Source: Cycas panzhihuaensis (Eukaryota > Cycadophyta). From it: 64,000 nt of DNA. The DNA is taken from NCBI GenBank assembly GCA_023213395.1, contig CM041465.1:45577741-45641740 (forward strand), read 5' to 3'. This document shows, piece after piece, positions 1-12,030 of the stretch. A program made the position numbers and the translations under genes. Below the pieces are notes generated by a model that was not told the DNA's origin, searched no databases, and was given only the letters and a program-made list of their open reading frames with translations. The stretch's first letter is position 1; each line of letters starts with the position of its first letter.

Positions 1-866
1 AATTTGGGGGAGGAGAAAAACTCCTCAACCCCTCAATTCAAAATAATAATAAAATAAAGTTAACTTAACTCAAATGAAACTAACTTAAATGAAAGTTAAA
101 CTTACCTTAACTTACCTCGACATGTTGAGCATCACATATCTAAATTAAAGTTGATGAGGTGTATAATTTTGGTTGGAAATGTAGGAGTGGAGTGACAATG
201 ATTAACTCCAACACATATTAGCATTTACTTTTTAGTCCATTAAAGAAAGAAGAGTATCTTCATTCATTTACTTACTCTTATTATGACTTGATATAAAAGT
301 TTTACATCATATTTTTATTTGACATATATATTTTATCTTGCTTAAAGATCTACTTTGTTGCATTTTATTTCATTTCTTCAATAAAATGAATCTTAGAGAG
401 TAAGACCACATTTAATTAAAATTTACTTTTATATTAAGAAAGATAAGTCTTGAATTAACCACATTTTTCTAGCCTTGTAAGGGGAATGGTTAGGACCCCT
501 GAAGTTACCACCACGTATATGCCAATTCAGCAGTGGTATAACAACCTAGCGCGGGTGGACCAACAATTCAGCGAGGTATAACAACCTTCGTAGTAGCCCA
601 TGTACTGAGGTATATCGAACCTTAAGATCATATACTAGTATATTAGGTCCCTGTTTTGCCACTTGTAGGCATACACCACTAGACAAAATAGCAACTGAAG
701 GTTTTCCTTAGAGACCCTTAGACTTGGAGCCTAAAAGTGTTATTAGAGGCTAGGACACTTATGAAACCTTGGGCAAAACTTTGAACATTACTTCTTAGGT
801 TAATTTTTAAAACCAAACCTTTGAAAGCCTTATTTTATCTATAGTTTTTAAAACCTTAGCTAAGAG
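1..866 (+). other. E1 untranslated leader
   Basis: No gene. This is AT-rich non-coding sequence upstream of the E1 gag start at 867. Part of it (about 470-520) matches the reverse of 19165-19210 in the leader of H (shared text 'ttaggacccct'), so it is a retroelement leader and not host promoter DNA. No LTR end or primer-binding site is visible here. Confidence 0.6.
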
Positions 867-1650
867 ATGGCATCAAACTTTGGAAGCATGATAATCCCCA
901 AATTTAATGGTAATAATTTTCTAAACTAGAGTAGGAGGATTAGACCCATTCTCATTGCTAATGACATGTGGGATATTGTGAAAACATGCTATAATGAATT
1001 AGGATAGAATGCCACCAACATTGAAAAGGTAACTTATAAAGAAAATATTAAAAAGGACAATGAAGCACTTGCCCTTATATTCTGTATATTAAAAGATCAT
1101 ATTTTCTCACGGGTTAGTGAGTCAACTAAGTCAAAAGAAGCATGGGATACGATCCAGTTAATTTATAAAGGAATTGCATCATCTAAGATTCAAAACCTAA
1201 AGAGCAAATTTGAAAACTTATGAATGATACCAATAGAATCTATAACAGAATTCATGACTAAAGTCCAAGACATAGTAAATTGAATGAGATCACTTGGAGA
1301 TACATTGACAGAGCAAAGAGTAGCGGAAAGAATATTGAGGTATGTAGGTGCTACAAGAAGGTTTAAAATAGTAGCAATAAGTATAGGGGTTTCCAAAGAT
1401 CTCAGCACACTAAAGGTGGAACAACTAAGTGTCATATTAATATCAGTTAAGTAGTAACAAAATGCAAATGAATCACTTGAGCATACCTTTGCTACCAAGG
1501 CCAGAATTGAATCTCAATCTCAAATGGGTATAACAAAATCTAGAGAATCACCTCCCAAGAGAAGGGATAGAAATCTTAGAAGGGATTTGTGACAAGATCC
1601 ACCTAATATCAAGCTCTACATCAAAGGAGATAAGGAGCAAACCAATGAAA
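867..1650 (+). pseudogene. E1 gag remnant (DUF4219/UBN2 type)
   Basis: Reading from the ATG at 867, the first residues fit a Copia gag: a short start, then FNGNNF at about residue 14, and a DMWDIVK segment. Later come KSKEAWDTIQLIY, the typical UBN2 motif, and an EQRVAERIL segment. Family role: Gag forms the virus-like particle that packages element RNA in the cytoplasm. Several in-frame stops (for example TAG at the expected Trp before the SRRIRPI segment) make it non-coding. The reading ends in Lys/Arg-rich sequence near 1580, and no clear CCHC zinc knuckle is left. The call rests on motif recognition only. Confidence 0.75.
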
Positions 1651-2040
1651 TGTGAATCCTCCTAGGTATCCAAATCAAGAGAAATAACTTGAGGGGCACT
1701 CATATTATCCCAATTATCAAGGAAATATCCAGGCTACAAGATCAAATTAGGATTATTACGATAATAGATAAAGGGAAAATCCAATTCCACATTATGAGAA
1801 AAGTGAGAGAGCATCCCACATTGAAAGAATTCATCCACGAAGTCAGAGTCTAAGCTATAAGAGAAGAGAGATCCTATATTACTCATATTGTCATCATAGT
1901 AGTCACACGGAAGATAAATATTTTTTAAAACATGGACCACCCACCAAAGGGAGTGTAAATACCACAATAAAGACAAGGGATAATAATAAACTATTCTTAT
2001 CTAGTTTTAGTGCCAAAGAAGAAAAAGACAATAGTTGATA

Positions 2041-2313
2041 CATTGTGTTAGGTTGCTCCACCGACATGACTCATAAGGAATATCTATTTTATACCTTGGA
2101 TAAAAGTAAAAGAGGTTCAATAATATTTGGAGACAATACATCTGATGAATTAGTTGGTAGAGATAACATAGCTCTCGTGGCAGATATAGAAGAGTATAAA
2201 CACCTCGATGATGTATTATATATTCTTGCCTTAAAGAAAAATCTATTATTAGTAGGGTAGATGATGGGTCAGGATTACAAGATCATCTATAACAATGATA
2301 AGTGTATAATCAA
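2041..2313 (+). pseudogene. E1 aspartic protease remnant
   Basis: An open stretch from 2045 encodes GCSTDMTHK, the Copia protease signature that normally follows the catalytic Asp-Ser-Gly. Here the residues before GCS read Val-Leu, so the catalytic Asp is gone. A GDNTS segment and the DDVLYILALKKNLL segment downstream match the usual protease-to-integrase linker of Copia polyproteins. The frame runs into the LINE TSD at 2314 and resumes after the LINE at 8601. Family role: the protease cuts the Gag-Pol polyprotein. This copy cannot be active. Confidence 0.72.
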
Positions 2314-2328
2314 GGACAAGAGAAGAAA
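2314..2328. repeat. Left target-site duplication of the LINE
   Basis: The 15-base sequence ggacaagagaagaaa is repeated exactly at 8601-8615 after the LINE poly(A). This fixes the insertion and shows that the E1 host frame (KDKRRN) continues across it. Confidence 0.93.
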
Positions 2329-2841
2329 TGAATTGGTCCATCTAGTATAACTCCAAGTATATGCAACTGGATAGCAGGAACGCGAACTGGAACCCTTGCG
2401 ACTTGCAGGCGGCTTGGTTTCGCCTGTTCCCGAAGGCTACGCCAGATTCCTAGCAGAGGAGACTTAGGCGGGGATCCCCCGCCCTGTATGGCTATGGTCC
2501 GCTCACGGGATGGCCGAGCGTTAGTGTGATAACCGCCTGCTAGGGTATTTCAGATCTAGACCAAGGAGAGGAGGTGGCGGTGCAAGGACGGTAGTGGCGG
2601 ACCAATCCAGGAGGACAGTGGCGCTTCCGACAGGTCTCGAGGTAGGGCGGGGGAAAGCCGGAAGAAACATCTAAAGGGACAGAAATTCACTGCCTCGTGT
2701 CAGTCGTGGGAAAGCCGGTGTCTTCTTGGAGGTTTGGCCAGGCATTGGGCCTCGTAAGCTTGTGTTTGGGTCATTCTCAAGGAAGGAGGCAAGTTTTGAT
2801 CTTTGATTTATCCATGTTGAGTTTTTCCCTGTTTCATTAAA
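2329..2841 (+). other. LINE 5' untranslated region
   Basis: GC-rich sequence without a convincing reading frame, between the left TSD and the ORF1 start. In plant LINEs the internal promoter lies here. I see no specific promoter motif. Confidence 0.55.
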
Positions 2842-4256
2842 ATGCTATCTTCACCACAGCCTCGATCCTCTCCCCCGGGGAGGACATACATTGAAGCTCT
2901 GAGGAATGGAAACAAAGCTGAGCCAGAAATCTATCCCATCAAAGTAGGAAACAGATATAAATTATCAATCCCTAAGGAGATTACAGAACAAACTATTCAA
3001 TATTGGGAGAACTGCCTGGTGGGAAGGTTTTCCGGTCCCAGGCCAGGGTTGGATGTTATTCGAATGGATCCGAAATAAATGGAAACCGCACATCCTGTTC
3101 AGGTTATGGCATTGCCGAAAGGCTGCGTTCTTTTTAGGTTCGCAACTCAGGAGGATCTGATCTTAATCCTGCTTAAATCTCCTTGGATGTTCGGGAGAAA
3201 GGCTATGATAATGGAGAAGTGGACTCCTGATTTCGATCCTGGGAGTTCAGTAATCAAACAGGCCCCGATCTGGGTGCAAATGCCTGGGCTCCCCTTGCAT
3301 TTCTGGAATTCGGTGGCGGTTAAAGGGGTGGCCAGGATGTTGGGGCCCCTGTTGGCAACGGACGCGGCTACTAGTCATAGATCCCGCCTTATGAACGCAA
3401 GATTCGCTTTGGTCAGATTGGATGATGAGCTACCAGAAGAGATTGAGATCGATTCTGACGGTAGGTCTATCATTCAAAGTTTATACTATGAAGTGGAAGG
3501 TGTTAAATGTGAAAAGTGCAAATGCTGGGGACACCTCCGCTTTGGTGTCCAGGAGCCCGTGCTAGGGAGGTAAAGCAGTCGAAAGGGAAGAAGGATGAAG
3601 GTGAAGTTGGAATTAGGGAGGAGGACTCGGGTTCAGGACCAGCAGATGCAAGAAGGTTGGAGTCAGCCCAGGATGTACTGATGTAGGTCCTTCTAGCGGT
3701 TTGGCTTTGGGGAAGGGGAAGGACCTGGAACTGGTCTGTACTCCAGACGATGAGGTAAAGCTAGATGAGGGGGCTCCTATAGGTGGAGGAGAATCCGGGG
3801 CTCTTGTGGGAGAAAAGGGGGTTGCAAGGGGCCCGTCCCAAGTGGTAGGGGTCTCCAGGGTGCCCGGTTGAGGGAGCCCAAGGATCTTGGTGAGTGACCT
3901 TCACGCCCGTGCTCGTGCCATGAAGAGTATTAACTGGGACTTGGATGACCTCTTAGAGCCGGAGGTAGATTCCCGGAGTTTCTCGGAGGCGGGGGGCTTG
4001 GGTTCTGAGGCAGCTTATACTGGGCCTGGTCGTGGTCATGGATCAAGAGAAGGGTGGCGGGGGGAGTCGCAGATGGGTTTCCAAACCGGAGCAGAAGAAG
4101 GGTCCCGATTATGGGGTGGAGAAGAAGGCGGGTAGGCCCCCTAAGAAGACGACAAGAGACAAGGATACTCAAGCTCAAATTGATATGGGCCTTCAGAGTA
4201 CGATAAAGGAAGGGGGGGCATTAGAGGGGCCCACTCTGAGAAGTAGAAAGGTCTGA
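2842..4256 (+). pseudogene. LINE ORF1 (DUF4283, zinc knuckle), broken
   Basis: The start ATG at 2842 opens a frame whose first residues (PGRTYIEAL) are typical of plant LINE ORF1. An in-frame TAA at 3076 interrupts it, and the same frame continues to 3573. Residues from about 30 on form the DUF4283 domain (KGCVLFRF, a KSPWMFGRKAMIMEKW segment, APIWVQMPGLPLHFW). A zinc-knuckle start (VKCEKCKCWGH) is visible near 3510-3545. Its last Cys is lost by a frameshift. The C-terminal part is scattered over two frames up to 4256, ending in a basic GRPPKK stretch. Family role: ORF1 protein binds LINE RNA in the ribonucleoprotein. It is not functional as it stands. Confidence 0.85.
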
Positions 4257-4277
4257 GGTGGGGCCGAGGGGATTGCC

Positions 4278-7200
4278 ATGAAAGTCCTCTCATGGAACAT
4301 AAGGGGCCTAAATGCCCCTTCTAAACAGCGTTTGGTTAAGACTATTAGGTTGAAGTATGAGGTGGATATTGTCCTCTTGCAGGAGACTAAATTGGATCAG
4401 GCAAAGGAGTTCGAGGTGTTCAAAAAGATCTGGGGCAGGGGAGAGGGTAGAACTAGACTGTGTCGCAGGCGGGGGTTTGGTCTCCCTCTGGAACCCTAAT
4501 AAGTGGAAAGGCCACATGGTAAGACAAAGACGAAAATTTCTTGACTGGGCTTGTTTAGCTTGTGGTCCAATAAAGAGTTCTGGATCACGAACGTCTATGC
4601 CCCCACTTCTGAGGGGGGTAGGAAATTATTGTGGGACAGTTTGGTGGAGTCTCACAAGGATTGGGATGGCCCCTGGATGGTGGCAGGGGATTTCAATTCC
4701 CCCTTATGTCCGGAAGAGAAATCCGGAGGGCATTTCGGTTGGACCAGAAGTATGTGTGACCTTGGAGAGTTTCTTCAAAGGGGAGGCCTGATGGATGTCC
4801 CCACGAGGAGGCAGTTTACATGGTCTAACAGGCGTTTAGGCCATAACCACATTCAAAGCAGACTGGATAGGGTCCTGATCAACTACGAGTGGTCTTGCCA
4901 TATTGAAGGGACCAAAGTAAGGGCTCTTCCTAAAAGCGGTTCGGACCATAATCCTTTACTTCTCGAGGGAATTGCCCCTGGATCTCATAGAGGTGCCCCT
5001 TTCCGATTTGAGATAATGTGGCTTAAACACCCAGATTTTAAGGAGAGGATAAAGGAGTGGTGGGGTGTTAGTGTTCAAGGCACTGCCATGTACAAGTTCT
5101 CCAGAAAGCTAAATTGGGTCAAGAGACAAGTTAAGATTTGGAACAAGGAGATCTTTGGTAATATTTTTGAAGACAAAGCGGCGTTGTTGTCGGAGCTTAA
5201 GCGAATTGAGGATAGGATAGAAGTGGAAGGTAGGTCCCTGATCCTGGATCAGCAGGAACTCAGCACCTCCAGAACTCTTGAAGAGGTGTTGGGCAGGGAG
5301 GAGATTTTATGGAAGCAAAAGTCCGGGAGCAAAGGGTTATGGGAGGGGGATAGGAACACAAAGTATTTTCATATGTCCACTTTGAAGCACAGAGCCCACA
5401 ACAGGATCAGTAAACTCCGTAGCAAGGATGGGGTGCTTCATGACTCGGAGGTTCAGTTTGGGACTATTGCGATGGATTATTTTAAGGACCTTTTTTCTGA
5501 GCCCGGTTGTCGGGACAGGGGGCTCAGGGAAGGTCTGTTGCAGCTATTACCGAATGTGATCTCTGAGGCGGCTAACAACAAGTTGACGGAGCCGTTTTCC
5601 CAGAAAGAAGTTGAGCATGCTCTCTTTAGCATGGGTAGAGATAAGGCTCCGGGCCCGGACGGGTTCCCTCCGGTTTCTTCGGGATTTTGGGAGCTTATAA
5701 AGGAGGACTTTTTATTAGCGCTAAATGAATTCTTCCTTAGACGCACAATCTTGAAAGAGTGGCAAGCTACCTTCCTAGCTCTGATTCCTAAGAAGGAGGG
5801 AGCGGAAGCGATGGAGGATTTCAGCCTATCAGTCTTTGTAATGTGAAATATAAGATTTTGGCGAAAGTCCTTGCAAACCGCTTAAGGGAGGTCCTCCCGG
5901 TTATCATATCACAAAATCAAGATGGTTTTGTTAAGGGAAGGCAAATTACAGATGGAATTATCACAGTCCATGAAACTTTGCACTCGACCTTCCAGAGGAA
6001 AGAAGCAGGGATGGTTATCAAAACTGATATGTCCAAGGCCTATGACAGGGTGGCCTGGGATTGCCTTTTGGACTGCCTAAACGCGTTTGGCTTTGGGGAG
6101 GTTTGGAGGGACTGGATGAAGTGCTGCATCTCCAGGGTGTCGTTCTCAGTTATCATAAACGGGAGATCTACTCCTTTTGTGCCTGGGTATAGGGGTTTAA
6201 GACAAGGCGACCCCCTCTCGCCTTTTCTGTTCATAATTATGAGCCGCCAGTGGAGAGCTACTTTGGAGGCCCGTGAGGTTGAAATGGATTAAAGGATCAA
6301 GGCCACCTCTATCCTGGATAACGTTGTTCACCATCAGTTTGTTGACGACAATATCTTCTTGGGCAAGGCGTCCCTAGGGGAGGCTAGGGCTTTTAAAGAT
6401 GGTCTTCAGGCTTATGAAAAAGCTACAAACCAGAAGATCAATCTGGAGAAGAGTTCTGTCTTCTTTATTAATACCCCGGACAGGCAACAAAGGAGGATCT
6501 GTAGGATCTTGGGGATCCCCTGTAAATCCCTCCCGGCTTCATATCTGGGTATGCCCCTCTTTGTGGGGAGGGGGGGAGAGACTTTGTGGGACTCAGTAGT
6601 GAGTAGATTCAATAGAAAACTGGAAGGGTGGAAAGGGGCTCTTCTGAGTTGGGCTGGCAAAATCCAGCTGGTGGTTGCCACCCTCCAGAGTATCCCTGTG
6701 TACCAGATGTCTGTCTTCAAATTGCCGGATAAGGTTACCTCAATTCTTGAGGGTATTATGAGAAGATTTTTGTGGTGTGGAACTGATGTAAAGAAGAGGT
6801 TCCACCTAGTGTCTTGGGAGAAAGTGTGTAAACCTAGATGGGCGGGAGGGCTAAATGTTAGAAGGTTGGGTCTCTTCAACACTGCGCTTTTGGCCAAGAC
6901 CGGTTGGAGACTTACGAAGGAAGCAGACTCGATGTGGGGGAGAATCATGGTGAGAAAATATCTCAGAGGTGATCATTTCTTGGTGGGCGAGGCCCCTTGT
7001 TCTGAGGGCTCTCCTATTTGGAAAGGCATCCTTTCCACTAGGTTATTCCTGCAGGAAGGAGTGCGGTGGAAGTTGGGGGACGGGAACGATTAGATTCTAG
7101 GAAGACAAATGGAGTGGCCTGCCTAAATTGGAGGACCCGCCAAACTCGGGGCTTTGAAGAGGGACCGTGAGTCCCGCTATGGGACCTTAGTTAAGCATTA

Positions 7201-8340
7201 TTGACGGGCAAAGAAAAGGACAGTGCAATGGAGATCTTTTGAGGAGGTGCAAGGGTGTGAAGAGGAGGTCCAGAGGGTGAAGAGGGTGTTGGATAATCAG
7301 TATATTCCGAAGAGTCCCTCCCCTGACCTGCTGATATGGCCCTTAGCGTCCAGGGGGTCTTATACAGTTAAAGACGGGTACAACCTCTTGGTTTTCAAGG
7401 AAGGTTGGTCCAAGAATGATATGTTGGTCAGAGTATGGAAGTTGGGGATTACTCAAGATTGCGACTTCTGGTGGTTATGTTTGCGGAACAAGATCCTCAC
7501 CTTGGATAATCTCATGAGGAGGGGCATTCATGTGGTTAATAGGTGTGTGTTGTGCAAAGAGGATGCGTAATCATTGGATCATCTCAAGATTCCATTGCTC
7601 TTATTCCATTGGAGTGTGGAATGCTATATGGGGATGGACGGGTTTGGCTTGGGTTCTCTAGAACCCCGGAAGATCAATGGAAAGCTTGGGTCTCTCCTTT
7701 TAAGAACAATACTCTGACCAAAATTTGGAAGATGATTTTGCCGGTCGGAATCTGGGTCATTTGGAAGGAGCGCAATAGGAGGATTTTTGAAGGGAAGGAA
7801 AGAGATAGGGGCGGTCCTTGTGGAGGAAACCAAGACGAGCGGCACTGAAATGGTGCCCCGACCCAAGGAGGATTCCCGGGCTAAGGAGGAAGAGGGTACC
7901 TGGGTTAACTGGGGATGGGCATCCCGAATCGGGTATTTCGAGGAGGCTCAGAACCAAGTGGTCTCCCAGTGCCTATCTTGGGTCAAAATAAACTTTGATG
8001 GTGCGTGAAGGCAACCCCGGTGAGGCGGGGGTGGTCTCTGCAGGATCATAGGGGTAATCTAAGGTGGGCTTTGCGGATTACCAAGGGATTCAAACAAACC
8101 AAAGAGCCGAGATGCGGCTATGCGTATAAGAGGGTATCCTAGGTGAGGAAGATCCCCAAAAGGTAATCATTGAAGGAGATTCCATGTATGTGATAAGATG
8201 TCTTAGGGGAGAGGCGGACCCAAAGTTGGAATAATGCGGATATAGTCGAGAGATGTGCAAGAGGAACTGGAAGACACAGGAAGTAAAGATTCAACATACC
8301 TACGTGGAAGGGAATGCAATGACCGGCCGGCAAACCGGCA
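4278..8340 (+). pseudogene. LINE ORF2: endonuclease, reverse transcriptase, zf-RVT, RNase H; broken
   Basis: The start at 4278 gives MKVLSWNIRGLN, the classic endonuclease N-terminus. The domain continues with LLQETK, NVYAPT, VAGDFNSP and GSDHNPLLL (to about 4960) through frameshifts near 4440 and 4545. The frame 4551-5846 reaches the reverse transcriptase (DKAPGPDGFP at about 5640). One missing base near 5823 shifts the frame to 5843. The catalytic segments follow: TDMSKAYDRV, GLRQGDPLSPFLF, a stop at 6290, and FVDD at 6338-6349. The zf-RVT segment (FWWLCLRNKILT, CVLC) lies at about 7460-7560. A decayed RNase H (KINFDGA, then NPGEAG) lies at about 7985-8335. Family role: target-primed reverse transcription in the nucleus. 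The residues needed for catalysis are mostly present, but the frame is broken. Confidence 0.9.
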
Positions 8341-8590
8341 GTGGCAAATAAGAGGGCTATGGTTTGGAAGGAGGGATTTCCGGAGGAGCTTCTGAGACTG
8401 GTGAGGAAAGATGCTTTTAATGGGGAGCTAGATAGATTGGATAGAACAGATAGATGTGACTGAGAGGTTTCCTCTCTTGTTTTGGGCTAGACCATGGGCT
8501 TGTCATGGTCAAACGGACATGTATCATATGTTGTGATGTATAGGGTTTGGGGACCCAGCTAAAACCCCTTCATTTTAATTTTACCTTATC

Positions 8591-8600
8591 AAAAAAAAAA
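8591..8600 (+). other. LINE 3' poly(A) tail
   Basis: A run of ten A residues directly precedes the right TSD copy, as expected for target-primed reverse transcription. Confidence 0.85.
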
Positions 8601-8615
8601 GGACAAGAGAAGAAA
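8601..8615. repeat. Right target-site duplication of the LINE
   Basis: Exact copy of 2314-2328. The E1 protein frame resumes directly after it. Confidence 0.93.
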
Positions 8616-9700
8616 CAAGGTGATTGTTACAAAAGGCGAAATGACAAAAGATAAGTTGTTTAAACTTGTCCTTACTCCATTAAATACCTATACCTTAAGA
8701 ACTACAGTCAAATTGGATAATGAATTATAGCATAGGAGATTTGGACACCTCAACTATAGTAGTTTGGCCCTAATAAAAAGAATGGATATGGTTAATGGAT
8801 TGCTTAATATCAAAGTAGAAAAAACTATATATGAGGGATGCCTACTTGGTAAACAACATAGGGAAAGCTTTCCAGACTTCAGTTATTAAGCAACTAGTCC
8901 ACTTCAGGTAGTATATACTAATATCTGTGATCTTGTGGATGTCCCATGATTAGCAGGTACACACTATTTCATTACATTCATTGATGACTACACTAGGAAG
9001 ACGTGGGTATTCTTCCTTAAATTTAAATCATATGTGTTTTAATACTTTGTTGACTTCAAAACTTTTGTGGAGTGACAAAGCAGGCATAGATTGCTCTCTC
9101 TAAGATATAACAATATGGGAGAATACATCTCCAACAAATTTAAAACATATTGTATACATCATGGGATCAGAAGGTATCTCACTAATCCTTACACCCCATA
9201 ACAAAGTGGTATAACAAAAAGAAAAAATTGCACCATTATAGAAATGGCAAGGCGCAGGATGAAGGATAAAAACTTAAGCCATAAGTTTTGGGAAAAAGTG
9301 GTCCATCCATCTCTTCAATAGATGCTCCACCAAAGCCCTAAGGTGGAAGACACTTAAATAAGCTTGGGCAGGCTATAAGCCAAATAAACATCACTTAAGA
9401 GTCTTTAGGTACCTAGCTTATGCACATGTTCTTGACCAAAGGAGATCTAAGTTGGATTACCATAGTATCAAATATATATTTCTTAGCTATAGTGATACTT
9501 CTAAATCATACAAAGTCTATGATCCTAAGTCAAAGAGGGTCATGTTAAGTAGAGATGTAAAGTTTTAGGAGGATGCTTATTATCATAATACTCAAGAAAA
9601 GTATAAAGAGATAATAATCAATTTTGACAAGTCCACCAAATTAAAGTATGTGCCTCCTATGTTTGACTATAGATGAGTGATCAATGAACCAAGTGGGTAG
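8616..9700 (+). pseudogene. E1 integrase remnant
   Basis: The integrase zinc-binding region reads RRFGHLNYSSL followed by a GCLLGKQHRESF segment (one zinc Cys position kept). The core shows YTNICD (first catalytic Asp), GTHYFITFIDDYTRKTW, and RYNNMGEYIS, where the second catalytic Asp is Asn. The block that should carry the catalytic Glu reads SGITKRKN, with Lys (AAA, 9217-9219) in place of Glu. Stops interrupt it at Gln codons, for example TAA at 9199. Family role: insertion of element cDNA into the genome. This copy is dead by stops and by active-site changes. Confidence 0.82.
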
Positions 9701-10630
9701 GGAACCTCCTCTCAACCTCCACCATAAAATCTTCCAAAATGGGTTCAAAGGAATCATAATGTAAGTAACATTTCAGACAATAATCGAAGATCCACTTAAT
9801 CACATAGTGTAAACTTTGCCCTCATGAGCAAAGTTTTGGAGTCCCATGAGCCTCAAACCTTTGATGAGGCCAATACACATGCTTCTTAGAGAAAGGCGAT
9901 GGAAGATGAATATCACTCCATTGTTAAAAATGACACTTAGGAATTGGTTAACTTACTTATAAATAAAAGAGCAATTGACACTAAATGGATCTATAAAACT
10001 AAATTCTGCTATGATGTATCAATCGATAAATATAAAGCTAAATTGGTCACCAAAGGTTATACTTAAAGAGAAGGCATTGATTACAATGAGATATTTATTC
10101 CTATTGCGCAAATAGAAACAGTTCGAATAATGATGAATTTCACAGCCCAAATGGGATGGAAAGTCTATCAAATAAATGTTAAATGTGCTTTCCTCAATGG
10201 TTATATTGAAGAGGATATCTATGTCTCTCAACCCTTTGGTTTTGAAGTTAGGGGATAAGAAAACAAAGTGTACAAACTTAAAAAGGCACTTTTTAGTTTG
10301 AAACAAGCACATAGGGCTAAATTGACAAATACTTTAGAGATCAAGGCTTTGAAAGATCTCAAACAGACCCAAATCTCTACATCAAAATCAAGGGATATTC
10401 TATCCTAATTGTAGGACTCTATGTAGATGATCTTGTCTACACTATAAATGACTCCCATCTATTGCAAAACTTTAAGGAATCCATGTATAAGAGTTTATAA
10501 TGATAGATTTGGGATTAATGCATTACTTCCCAGGTTTGGAGGTATGACAAGATAAAAATGGCATCTTCATCTACCAACAAAAATATACCCTAGATTTATT
10601 ATAAAAGTTTAAGATGACCAACAACAAATA
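9701..10630 (+). pseudogene. E1 reverse transcriptase, first part
   Basis: After a linker with many stops, the Copia RT starts near 9890 (KAMEDEYHSI) and continues with IDTKWIYKTKF, EGIDYNEIF, the KVYQINVKCAFLNG block (normally [11 protein letters not shown]) and SQPFGFE. The catalytic YVDD box is intact at 10420-10431. A frameshift near 10310 and several stops break it. The frame stops at MTNNK, where E2 is inserted, and resumes after E2 at 13677 with SLATP. This confirms that E2 entered an existing RT gene. Confidence 0.85.
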
Positions 10631-10852
10631 TGTTGGAAAATAGAACCTATAATAAGATATTGGCAAATAGAACAAATATACTTCCAAGATTGAACAGTAC
10701 CCTTAAGGTATGTCCATTGTATTAATAAAACATTATTACGACATATATTGTATATGATACACTATGTTGTGTATTTATAATACATGTCAAGATGGTGAGA
10801 GTGGAACCCACTTACATGTGGGACAAAACAAATATGCACTAATATTCCAGCA
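10631..10852 (-). repeat. E2 3' LTR (222 bases)
   Basis: Starts tgttgg and ends ccagca. It differs from the partner at 13455-13676 at about 22 positions, nearly all transitions. A TATA-like tatttataata stretch lies in its middle, read in reverse as TATAAATA. Confidence 0.92.
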
Positions 10853-10866
10853 CTCCACCTTAATGC
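10853..10866 (-). other. E2 polypurine tract
   Basis: The plus strand reads ctccaccttaatgc, so the element strand has a purine run ending at the LTR. It is the place for plus-strand priming and has one pyrimidine interruption. Confidence 0.65.
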
Positions 10867-10875
10867 ACATTTGGG

Positions 10876-12030
10876 TCATTTGTGTTTGCAACACTTTGTC
10901 CTTGGAAATATCTTGAGAATGATGTCTTCAACTTGATCCTTATCTTCAATCTTGTAGTGATGTCTTTGCTATAGAATGGTATCTTCATCTTGATTTTCAT
11001 CTCTAATTCTATACTAACGCCTTTATAAGATGATGTCCTTAGGTTGATTTCTATCTTTAATCTTGTAGTGATGATGTTGATGTAGCAGCTCTAGCAAGTG
11101 CAAATCCTAATTCTTCATTGTGGTTTGTCTAGTTTGATTTTGATGAAGATCCTATAAGTAACCTTCTTCAAACATAACTTGCTTGTCATCATTATCCTAT
11201 ATAAGTTCTTGGTCACCATGTACAACAGTGATTTCTTTAACCTTTGAAGTGGAATCTTGATCAACTTGCATACTCTTTGAACTTGAATCATTGCTCAAAG
11301 AAGGAACATCATTCAAACTTGAATCAATACTTAAAGTAGGAATATCATCAATATAAGACTCATCCTTTATAGGACCATCAGATTCATATTCAATTTTCCT
11401 TGAAATCATGGTATCATCTATATAAACCCTTATCAACTCATCACTTTCAATGTCTTCATCAGTAGTTGTGGTCTCATCAATACAATCAACCATTGTTTCT
11501 TTACATTCAGTAAAAATTTCATTAGTACTCATACATTCTTCATCTTGACATGTCATTTCATTAGTGTTGATGATATTTTCTTCATTCATTATACCTGTAC
11601 CATAACCATAACTAGCCTTAATTGCCTTTTCAATCATTCATTATGTCTCTTCAGGAGTTTGTTCAAATACTTCCCTTAGAAAGTCCTAAGCTTCTTTAGT
11701 AGTACTTACATGTAGAATCATAGGAATGATAAAATGGTATTTGGAAGGAAGATCAACCTTGTTAAATGTAATACGAATCATAATAAATGCCTTTCTATCT
11801 TTCTTCTCAAGCATTTCCTTTTCTTCTTCATCCTTAGGGATATCATATTCATCAGTAACAATCTTCCACAAACCTCTAGCTATGAATAAACATCTCATTT
11901 TAATTATCCAAAAGAAGTAGTTTTCACCATTACACTTAGGTATTGGAAAAAATAAATCCCTTAGGTAGTATTTGTTTGTTCTAGGAACATACATAACCAC
12001 ATCATTATCCTATGTGATTGTAAATTCCAT
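10876..12030 (-). pseudogene. E2 gag-like protein with acidic tail
   Basis: The frame starts at the ATG at 12030. It encodes a DUF4219/UBN2-like domain (NGENYFFWIIKMRCLF, GLWKIVTDEYDIPKDEEE, then KEA followed by a stop at the Trp of the UBN2 motif). About 130 codons in, TAA and TGA occur side by side (11638-11643). The same frame then runs on from the ATG at 11637 through an acidic, Thr/Asp-rich tail (ETTTTDEDIESDELI, then DDIPTLSIDSSLNDVPSL). The end holds about three repeats rich in HHY...ED motifs. The whole frame is about 385 codons. Neighbours: LTR and polypurine tract downstream, a 1.4 kb leader upstream. The tail has no function I recognise. Confidence 0.8.

Larger units (their letters stand above)
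2329..8600 (+). mobile_element. Near full-length plant L1-type LINE with RNase H
   Basis: This is a non-LTR retrotransposon of about 6.3 kb, flanked by a perfect 15-base TSD and ending in a poly(A) run. It has ORF1 (DUF4283 and zinc-knuckle type) and ORF2 (AP endonuclease, reverse transcriptase, zf-RVT, degenerate RNase H). It is clearly richer in G and C than the surrounding AT-rich LTR elements. It lies between the protease and integrase parts of E1, in the same direction. Its ORFs carry a handful of stops and frameshifts. Long open stretches remain (431 and 244 codons), so it looks younger than E1. The exact 5' end is set by the TSD; the first roughly 40 bases are AT-rich and less certain. 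Confidence 0.93.

Noticed and set aside
4357-4791. 144-codon plus frame in the LINE as a separate gene
   Set aside because: Its middle is the frameshifted endonuclease part of ORF2; the two ends are out-of-frame noise.
5477-6948. Minus-strand frames of 89-178 codons across the LINE
   Set aside because: They are antisense shadows of the reverse transcriptase frame, which has clear motifs.
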